24,599 nucleotides of DNA from Mastigamoeba balamuthi. Its lineage: Eukaryota; Evosea; Mastigamoebida; Mastigamoebidae. Made by a program: the position numbers and the translations under genes. The stretch spans positions 89,366 to 113,964 of the forward strand of contig CACRSC010000093.1 of the NCBI GenBank assembly GCA_902651635.1, read 5' to 3'. Positions 8,858 through 17,399 of this stretch are shown piece after piece. Under the pieces are notes generated by a model that worked only from the letters and a program-made list of their open reading frames with translations, made no database searches and was not told the origin of the DNA. The stretch's first letter is position 1; the number at the start of each line of letters is the position of its first letter.

Positions 8858-11800
8858 ATGGCCCTGCCTGGCCGCCCTCTGGCCGTTCCTTCCATCACCC
8901 TCCACGGCTTCTATCTGCTCGTGTCGCAGTGCGCCCCACCTCCTTCCAGAGGTCCAAGCAGTCCCCTCGTCAGCGCATCTCACTGCAGTCCCGGCCACTG
9001 CGCAACGGCCGCACCACCGCTGCAGACCGCAGCCCTCGGACTTGGACGCCGCCGCCCAGTACAAGCTGACGGTGGCCGGGGTCACCTCGGCGGGGATGCG
9101 GCTCGGGGAGCACGGGCAGCTGTGCCCGGGCTTCGCTGTGCACCTGCCCGCCCTGCAGGAGCGCCAGGACACGCGCATCTCCTTCGCCCTCGACGCCCGC
9201 TCGGGCAACGGCGGCAGGCTGGTCCTCCAGGGCACCCAGACGGCCGCCGCCCTGGCCGCCGGGGAGAGGGTGGAGCTGTTCCTCCCCGACCGCTCTCGGT
9301 GGCCGGGGAGTCTCCGCTGCTCCGTCGAGTGCAACCTCGACGTCCGCCGCCCTCGCCAGCTCCTCTGCCTCCTCGTCGGCGTCGACAGTGCGCTGCCCCT
9401 CCTCTCTCCCTCCTCCCCTCGTGCGTGCAGGGCCCCCAACGGTCTGTGTCCCTCCGGTGCCGCGCAGCCTACGCCGAGGGGCAGTTCCTCCGGGGCGCCG
9501 CTGCCGACGTCCAGCGCATCGACGAGGCCACGGCGGGGCTCCGCGGTGCCACGCCCGCCGCCACGCTGCTCGACGGCCAGGCGACCCGCGGGGCCGTCCT
9601 CGAGCGCCTGGACGCGGCCGTGGCGCGGGCGTCCAGGGGCGACGCTGTGCTGTTCTACTTCAGCGGGCTGGGGACCCTCAGGTCCACCCCGCAGCCCGAC
9701 GGCAGCCACCTGGTCGCCACGTGCCTCTGCGCCCAGTGCGCTGCCCGCTGCCACTACTCTGCCAGAGCTGCGACTCACAGGTGGCACGGGCCACACAGCG
9801 AGGCGCGTGCCGGCAGCGACCAGGGACTCGTGTCGCCAGAGGACCTGCGAGAGCCGTGCCGGAGGGCGCTGGACAGGGGCGTCACGGTGCTCGTCATCCT
9901 CGACTGCAGCTTCTGGGGGGGCGACGCGAGGCTCCGCCCGGTGCGCACCGGCGACAGGGCCAGGCGAGTCAAGTACCTGCGGACGACGTCGCGCCTGCTG
10001 AGCACGCCTGAGAGAGTCTACGTCCGAGACCACCCCGACAAGCTCGCCGACTTCATCAAGCTGTCGGCCGCCCTCAACGCTGGGCCGCTGACACGCGCCC
10101 TGAGTGCGCACGTCGATCGGACAGGTCCCACGGCGGCAGCGCCGCCCATCAGCCTGGGCTCTGTGCTGGACACGCTGCACGTGGGGGCTGTCCAGGCGAG
10201 CGACGACGGCGCAGCGGCGGTGAGCGCAAGGTGGGTGGACATCGCACATGGAGCGCAGGCGTTCGGGGCGGGCATCGTGGAGGCTGCCAAGAAGGCGACG
10301 GCCACCCGCGACATCGACATCGACAGGGCGGCCCTGCAGGCGCTCCAGTCGATGACACGGGAGCAGTGGGCGACGGTGGCGCGGCAGGCCATCGAGCTGG
10401 AGCCCCGCGGGATGGGCGATGTGGTGGACAGCGTGGCCGGGGGCCTGGACGCGAGCCCCGCCAGGAGGCACCTCCTCATGCGCAGCCTCTCCGACGCCGC
10501 CCTCGTAAACGCCCTCCTCGCCGCAGAGCCTGCGAAGGGTGGGTGGAGAGAGCGCGAGGCAGCACTGGTTCTGGGTGCTGGGGCTGACAAGGAGAGGCTG
10601 CGTCAAGCACTGGAAGAGCTGTCGTACCAGCGGAAGCTGCAGCTGCTGGACGCGCAGACGATAAGTGGTAAGGAGACCAAGGAGATCTCCGAGAAGGCGG
10701 CAGGAGAGAACCCCTCGGCAGAGTGGGACCCGTGGGTGGGTGTGTTGACCCGTTTGCTGAAGGAGGCGCCTGATATCACTCGGTCTGCACTGAGCACAGA
10801 GATTGCTCGCCAGGGTGTTCCCTACAGCTGCTACAGTGCCATGGTACAAGATATCTGCGAGAGCAGTGTCGGGAAGGTGATCAGTGCACTCCTCGAGGCC
10901 TCGAAGAATGCAGGGTTGCCACAGGCCGAGGACTACAGCCTCTTGGCGAAGAAGGGCATGCGAAACCGGCAAATACTCGCCAAGGTCATTCAGACGTACG
11001 CTGCTGTGGTGCCCGCAGTGGCCGCACAACTAGAGGGACAGCGCGCTCCAACAGACTTCACGTCAGGAGCTCGAACACAGGCGTCGCAGCCCGGGGTTTG
11101 CCTGAGCGATTTGAGGACGTTGGCTTCCGTGGGCCTGAGGGACGTCATCGACCTGGCTGTTTCTGTAGATCCTCGGGCCATTCACAACGCTGTTCTCGTG
11201 GCTCTATCATCCGGGTCGTCTCGGTGGCCTTCGGAATACGATTACAGTGACCAGCGGGAGAGCCAGGGCACGATTGACGTTCGGTGGACCAGCGCTCGAG
11301 ACCTTTGCAATGTCGGACTCGCCATTGTATTTGCCGGTCTGGGAACATCGGCGGAGAAAGAGATCTGTGACATCCAGAGCCGCGAGGAGTTTTACCATGT
11401 AGCAGAGAGCCTCTTCCCTCATCACGAAGGAGGCGTTTACCTCGCAGAGCACGTGCTGTCGCTGTTGCAGGATGAGCAGCTGTGCTCTATTCTCTTTGGT
11501 CACGGGTTCGTGCCGGGTGACGCAGTGGAGCCTGTGCTCAGTTTGATGCAGTCCTCCTGCGCGCGTGTGCTCGCGTGCGCCACAGCTGACGCAGGAGGCA
11601 GCCCCTTCCTCATACGACCGATCGCGATATCTGTTTGGGCCCAGAGGAATGAAATTGAGGAGCGTGAGGCTGCAGATTACGCCGCAATGATGCACCGGGC
11701 CTCGCAGGCTACGTGGTGTTCCGTCCTGAAAGGCGTGGTGATGGACGACCAGGGGCACATTGACCCGCGAGCCCAATTTTTCTTCCGCCAAAGCAAAACG

Positions 11801-14561
11801 GACATCACTCAGTTCCTCGGACGTGAAACGTCCTTGTCCAACGGTCAGTGGCTTGCACTCATTCAGGCTGTTGTCGAGGACGGCCCCGTCAAACTTCAAG
11901 CCGTGGGCGACCAGCTGGGCCGTGTGGTTGGCCGGCACGTGGACACATCGGAGATCAGCGACGCCGAGGGCGAGGGGCTGGCAGAGCTGGTTCGGGAGGT
12001 CGCCGACTCGGGCTACTCGAAAGTTATCATTGAGCTGTCGCGGAGGGCTTCCACCGAGATGTCGCGTGCTCTGGTGGAGGCCATTTCCGCAGCGAGAGGC
12101 GAGGACAGTGTCATCAAGGAGTACGTGCGGAGCGGGCTGGACGCAGTAGAGAGCCGCGGCCTGTTGGACCTCGTGTCCCTGGGTATCCAGAGGCTGCCTG
12201 ATGTTCTGGTGCCGCTCATCAGCGCTGCGACAGGGAGAGAGATCACTGCAGATGTAGCGCTCCGCTGGACAGAAAGAGAGGCGACCGGACAGCGCGGGAC
12301 AGATGTCAGTCTCAGGGCGTGGCCAGCAAACCCAAATGACCGGGCAGAGGGCAACGGCGTGATGGTTCTTCTAGCGTCATCCAGCTTCCCCGACGAAAGC
12401 GCAGAGGACGACGTTACTGGCTTCGCAGACAGTGTCCTCCCCAAGATGACTTCGGGCGTCTTCACGGCGGCCTTGTGCAGAGCAATCAAGTTTCAGATGC
12501 CCGGCACGACCACGTTCTACAGCACAATCCTCCACGACATCGATTATCGCTACTCACGAACGCCGGACCTGAGGCAGAAAACCGTCTTCATGCCCCATGC
12601 GCTCGAAAATTCGTTGTTTCTCAGTAGCACCATACAAAAGGCCGCTACACGTGATACCGCGCCAAGGGACAATCGCGCACATCGCGACATCAAGTACAAG
12701 GATAGTTTGAGGAACCCCACAACTCTGCTGGAATGGGACTCTGCCGTCTCGTACCGCACAGTGCTGCACGACTCGGCGGTTTCAAAAAAGCTATGCGACC
12801 AGCAGATCCAAGTGGTTTCGGAGACTACATCCAGGGCAGAGGTCAGCACCGCTACGTGGCTGCCAGCAGACGGCAACCTCACCGACCTCGACAGCGTCCA
12901 CGCCTTCGCCACTGTCCGCTCTATCGTCGACGCAGCGGAGCGCGTCCTGCGGGGCACAACGGGCATCGACAAAGAGGAGTGCATGCAGGAGCTCGAGGCC
13001 CTGGACGAGGGGCGGAGCTGGGGAGAGAGGACCAGCAAGGGGCTGCGGTGGCAAGCGGGCCAGAGACTGGTGGTGGACACGCGGGCCACGGGGGTGACCC
13101 AGCCCATGTACAGCCGCCGCGCAGGGGCGCTGCTGTTCCCTCTGCTGCGCTGCTCCGACGGCGGCGCGGCGGGAGCGGTGTCGACGAGCAGGTCGATGGA
13201 GGCGGTGGCGCACACGGCGGGCCACGCGGTGCTGGACGCGCTGCGGCCCAAGTGGGCCGAGGGCATTGAGGAGAGGCCCGAGGGGGGAGTGCTGCACGAG
13301 GCGTTTGCGGACCTGGCGGGGCTGCTGGTGGGGACGGGGACGGCGGCGGTGAGCGGGGCTGTGGCAGCGGAGACGCGGTGCGACGTGCGGGCAGCGAGAG
13401 TGGCGGGGCGGCAGGCGGCGGGGATGGCGGAGGCGGTGGGGCTGAGCGGGATGCGGAGCGCTCGCAGCACGCTGACCGCGCGGGACGTGTGGTGGCCCCA
13501 GACGGGGCTGCCCCGCCAGCGGGCCGGCGGGAGGCGGTGGAGCAGCCGGGAGGTGTCGGCCATGGTCACCAGCGCCGTGTGGGCCGCCATCGCCTCGGAG
13601 CTGGCCAGGCGGTGCCGCAGGAGCAGGGCAGAGGGCAAGGAGGGCAAGGAGGGGAGGACAGGGCCTGCAGAGGACGCCGCAGAGGTGCTGAGCCAGCTGG
13701 CCAAGCAGGCCCTGGCCGCCCTGGTCGCCGCGTGCATGCGCCCAGAGTTCAAGGAGGAGGCCCCCACACTCGTGGACTTCTGCGACGCGCTTGTGGTTCG
13801 TGTTCCACGTCCTGTTCGTGTGTGTCACTGCATCTCACCTTCATTTGTAGCCTTCATCATCCCAGCAGTGCGATAAGACACAAGAGGGGTTCCCCGAGGC
13901 CTTGCGCTTCGAGCTACAGAGACGCTTCCTGCTGACGTCGCAGTGGAAGAAGCCTTACCCTCGTCTGGCGAAGGGCAGCATCGAGCACACGAGCGCCACA
14001 GTCAGTGGCTTCCTCCTCCTCGCCAGTTCAGAGGATAAGATGTCCTCCGCTCAGACGGCACTGCCTTCGGTCAACCAGCAGCAAACCATCCCGGTGGACC
14101 AGAAGCTGAAGTTCATAGGCGTGGCAGCACCACGCAGCAATGCTGCAAACGGGGTTGCCGGAGCTGGAGGGCCAGCGCGGGGGATGTGCGAGTGCATCGC
14201 GGTGGCCGCGGCGCAGTCGGGGAGGACAGTGGAGTGCCCCGTGAGCAGGCAGCTGTGGGCGACGCTGCACACAGGGGCCCAACAGGCCCTGGACGACACC
14301 GAGGACGAGGCGGGGGCGTGGGAGGCGCTCGTGGAGACGTGGGGGAGAGTGGAGAGGGAGGCAGCGGGGCAGGTGTTTGGGGAGAGGCGGATGTGGAGGG
14401 CCATTGTGGTGGAGGCGGCGGAGGAGGCTTCGGAGGAGGGGATCAGGGGGAGCGTGAGGAAGCTGGTGCTGTCGCTCGAGTACGTGGTGGGCTGCTGCAA
14501 CGAGAGTCCCAGTCTCGCCCTCTGGAGACGTGTCCTCGTCGCCTACACTAACACCAACTGA
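8858..14561 (+). CDS. Family copy B: apparently intact dual pseudoprotease (caspase-like plus gluzincin-like)
   Basis: Exons 8858-8920, 9033-9387, 9468-13795 and 13866-14561 give 5,442 nt and 1,813 residues. The ATG has a strong context (CAGCCATGG). Residues 1-130 form a beta-rich, possibly C2-like domain. Residues about 133-310 match a caspase/metacaspase fold: LLVGVDTYAEGQFLRGAAAD, LLDGQATR, VLFYFSGLGT and VLVILDCSF. The catalytic His position is Leu207 and the catalytic Cys position is Ser287, so no peptidase activity is expected. Residues about 365-1280 are mostly helical with no recognised domain. Residues about 1283-1605 resemble a thermolysin-type gluzincin: MYSRRAGALLF, then HTAGH (His1388, His1392; Thr1389 replaces the catalytic Glu), then GGVLHEAFADL with the possible zinc ligand Glu1417. 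A helical C-terminal domain ends the protein. No signal peptide or membrane segment is evident, so it is probably cytosolic. Domain assignments are from motifs, not searches. Confidence 0.75.
8921..9032 (+). other. Intron 1 of copy B
   Basis: Donor GTGTCG and acceptor GACCGCAG, phase 0. Removing it joins a frame ending GFYLL to one starting PSDLDAAAQ, which aligns with the uninterrupted SGFKLSPN segment and the beta strands that follow it in copy C. An acceptor at 9025 exists but breaks the frame. Confidence 0.5.
9388..9467 (+). other. Intron 2 of copy B, inside the caspase-like domain
   Basis: Donor GTGCGC and acceptor CGCGCAG, phase 1, 80 bp with a long C/T-rich tract. Splicing creates LLVGVDTYAEGQFLRG, which restores the conserved first strand and loop of the caspase fold. 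A nearer AG at 9430 gives the wrong phase with this donor. Copy C has no intron here. Confidence 0.6.
9736..9780 (+). other. Possible optional 45-bp intron in copy B
   Basis: Starts GTGCGC and ends CTCACAG, with a CGACTCAC branch-like sequence. Its length is a multiple of three and it has no in-frame stop, so the protein is readable either way (15 residues differ). Its location between the two caspase half-sites is comparable to the intron at 22039-22091 of copy C, which also begins GTGCGC. Confidence 0.4.
13796..13865 (+). other. Last intron of copy B
   Basis: Same position as in copies A, C and D: donor GTTCGT after CTT-GTG, CTCACC within the intron, acceptor CCAG followed by CAG and then TGC. 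Tandem acceptors at 13865 and 13868 would differ by one Gln codon. Confidence 0.7.
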
Positions 14562-15001
14562 GTTGCATGCCACTTTTCCTGAGAATTCGCCGCTCTGCAC
14601 CAATAGGTCAGCGGAAGAGGAGAAAACAATCTGATTCCTTGATTGGCTTTAATCACTTGCTTTGTAGAGGCTTTTGCTTGGTAGCACGTAAGTTGAGTAT
14701 CGTACATAGGAAACTCTGTGTTAATCCCTGTCGGCAGAAAGGGGATGATTCATGGTTCCACATGTGACAGCGTTTGCAACTTGGTGTTAACGGGATTGTT
14801 TGCAGTGAACTTTGAATGAACGGTTTTGATATTGTCTTTTCCCAACTCGGGGAGAAATGAAGGAAGACAGAATCAAAATTGAATGTGAAGAAAGCAAAGG
14901 GATGGTCCGATCATTTGCTCTCATCATCACAGGATTGGAGGTCAGGAAACTGCGAGGTACTTTGCTTGCAGTAGCCCACTGATCTGCAATAACGATACCC
15001 A
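14562..15001. other. Intergenic region between convergent copy B and the LRR gene
   Basis: About 440 bp of mixed composition between two convergent stop codons. Similarity among family copies ends at the stop codon, so this spacer is unrelated to the sequences after copies A, C and D. No gene was recognised. It should hold both 3' UTRs. Confidence 0.6.
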
Positions 15002-16308
15002 TTAGAGGCATCTAGGCATCGAAGAGCAGACTCCAGGGCACTGGTCCAAATAGCAGAGCATGTCTGGGTGCTCAGGGGGACCGCACAGCATCAGGGTTTG
15101 CTTGTTTGAGTCACACAGAATCTGAGGGACCTGGCCAGTGAACAGGTTGCCTTCCAATGATCTGAATCGAGTGAGAAAATACTTCAACCTTATGTTGCCC
15201 TACATGGCCTGGAGCGTTGTCATTGTTCCGAGGAAAGCAGGAATCGATCCGGAGAGTTTGTTCTTGGGAGCCCACCTGAGCAGCATATCAGAAAGACTGA
15301 GACAGACAGGATTACCCACAGTTGGCGCAGGTTGTGCAGCATGCTGAAGCTGCTGGGAATTGTTCCCGAGATCTCATTGGACCCCATCTCACTGATCGAC
15401 CGCATGTGAGAGATATAGACCAGAATCAGAACGCACAGCAACGTCATGTTGGCGAGATTGCCGATGTTGCTGGGAAGAGTGCCAGAAATCCTGTTTCTGG
15501 ACACCGTACTGAAGACACAGTGAGACGCAACGTGTGGCAGGGGCTGCCAAAGAGAAAGTTGGGTGCTGCGTACACGCTGAACGGCTTCATGACGACGGCC
15601 TCGATGCCCGGGAGGGTCCCCGAGATGCTGTTGCTCTTGAGGTCACTGCAGAGCAGAGTGAGACGACGCAGCGAGCAGAGGCGCGAGCCCACAGATACAC
15701 CAGCCGCGGTAGGGAGAGCAGGCCCTGCGGAATCGTGCCGCTCAGCTTGGTGTCTCTCAAGCTCCTGTGAGGGCAGTCAACAGGGAACAGCGCGGAAGGG
15801 CCGGGTGCCCTCACAGTTTGCGCAGCTCGGCGAGGTTCACGACCGAGTCGGGCAGCGTCCCGCTGAGCTCGATGTGGTCGAGGTTTCTGTTGCACACATC
15901 GAGTCAGCGGACGGGGAGGCCACCAGTGGGGCTCTCACATCTCGGAGATGCGGTTGTTCTCGTTGCACTTGACGCCCGCGAGGCTCGAGGGGCAGGGCGG
16001 CCTCCCCCTGCACGGCCGCGTGTACCACGTCTTGGCGACGTCCGTGGACATCGACAGGTCGCAGAGGAACTGCGCCTCCAGCTGGCTCGCGCTGCTGTCG
16101 CTCCTGCCGCTGGTCCGGTGCGCGCACAGTTGTGTTTCAGTGCCCGTGTGTGAATTGTATGTGAATTTTCCGGTGTGGAATCGAAGCTGAGGGCTGAGAC
16201 GGTAGGGCTGAGACATGCGATGAAGACGGACCTGTGCGCGGCAGACGAGCAACATGTCATAACGGCGAGAGCGAGGGCGATCGTGGACAAAGAAGCTGTG
16301 TGTGCCAT
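15002..16308 (-). CDS. Small secreted leucine-rich-repeat protein, nine exons
   Basis: Exons on the minus strand are 16308-16232, 16109-15939, 15886-15815, 15764-15693, 15645-15574, 15508-15437, 15391-15320, 15275-15204 and 15161-15002 (TAA). The total is 840 nt, or 279 residues. Residues 1-24 form a clear signal peptide (Met, hydrophobic core ALALAV, then a small-residue site). A plant-type LRR N-cap follows, with the WY, CPSS and GVKCN motifs. Seven repeats carry LSGTLP, LSGTIP, ISGTLP, ISGTLP, ISGTIP, LSGSIP and FTGQVP. A Cys-rich C-terminal cap has about eight Cys. There is no transmembrane segment or kinase domain, so it is predicted to be secreted, with a ligand- or surface-binding role inferred. 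Six middle exons are exactly 72 nt with phase 2 borders, one repeat each. The ATG at 16308 has the context TTGCCATGG; an in-frame upstream ATG at 16377 would lengthen the leader. Confidence 0.85.
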
Positions 16309-16643
16309 GGCAAGGAAGACACTGGGGAGAGCGAAACAGACCAACCGACAGAGCACCACAGCTGCACACCAAAACACAACAGAATTTCAAAAACAGGCCC
16401 CTCCTCGTCACTCGAAGAAGATCTAGCTAGCGTATCTCTGGCCACGTGGGTGCAGTGCGATTTTCAGATTCTTCAAGAAGGTTTCGTATTTCACCCCCTG
16501 GGAGATTCTCGACGTGGGGCGGCATCACAACAAACTACACCACTGAAATTGATATCTAAAATAGGAATACAATTGACTCATCGAAACTGTAAAACTCAGT
16601 CCATCTGTTAGGTGTGGTTAACTGCAGAGGTCATGCAAGTTGC
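16309..16643. other. Spacer between copy C 3' end and LRR gene 5' end
   Basis: About 335 bp lying upstream of the LRR gene and downstream of copy C, both on the minus strand. It should hold the LRR promoter and leader and the copy C 3' UTR. Short open frames here are not convincing. No TATA box or other motif was recognised. Confidence 0.45.
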
Positions 16644-17339
16644 TCAGTTGGTGTTAGTGTAGGCGACGAGGACACGCCTCCAGAGGGCGAGGCTGGGGCT
16701 CTCGTTGCAGCAGCCCACCACGTACTCGAGCGACAGCACCAGCTTCCTCACGCTCCCCCTGATCCCCTCTGCCGTCGGCTCCTCCGCCGCCTCCACCACA
16801 ATGGCACTCCACATCCGCCTCTCCCCATACACCTGCCCCGCTGCCTCCCTCTCCACTCTCCCCCACGTCTCCACCAGCGCCTCCCACGCCCCCGCCTCGT
16901 CCTCGGTGTCGTCCAGGGCGTGCTGGGCCCCTGTGCGCAGCGTCGCCCACAGCTGCCTGCTCACGGGGCACTCCACTGTCCTCCCCGCCTGCCCCGCGGC
17001 CACCGCGATGCACTCGCACATCCTCCGCGCTGGCCCTCCAGCTCCGGCAAATCCGTTTACCGCACTGCTGCGTGGTGCTGCCACACCCATGAGGTTCTGC
17101 TTCTGGTCCACCGGGATGGTTTGCTGCTGGTTGACCGAAGGCCGTGCCGTCTGAGCGGAGGTCTTCTTGTCCTCCGAACTGGCGAGGAGGAGGAAGCCAC
17201 TGACTGTGGCGCTCGTGTGCTCGATGCTGCCCTTCGCCAGACGAGGGTAAGGTTGCTTCCACTGCGATGTCAGCAGAAACTGCCTCTGCAGCTCAAAGCG
17301 CAAGGCCTCGTGGAACCCGTCCTGTGGCCCCTCGCACTG

Positions 17340-17399
17340 CTAGTAACAGTGATGACGAGGGAAGGTGAGAAATGCAAGAAGCGGTGGAGTGGAACGAAC
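17340..17399 (-). other. Last intron of copy C
   Basis: Same position as in A, B and D: donor GTTCGT after CTT-GTG, TCTCACC in the middle, acceptor ACTAG followed by CAG and then TGC on the minus strand. Length is 60 bp. Confidence 0.7.

Noticed and set aside
8816-11029. Long antisense open frame (737 codons) opposite copy B
   Set aside because: Its composition is Arg/Pro/His-rich as expected for the shadow of a GC-rich gene, and it has no motifs. The plus-strand frame carries the conserved family sequence. The same applies to antisense frames at 5231-6289 and 12550-13828 and to plus-strand frames at 17365-18601.
16309-16411. Alternative upstream starts for the LRR gene (16377 in frame, 16411 in another frame)
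   Set aside because: The ATG at 16308 has the best start context and gives a compact signal peptide. The 16377 start remains possible but would put a second hydrophobic stretch before it.
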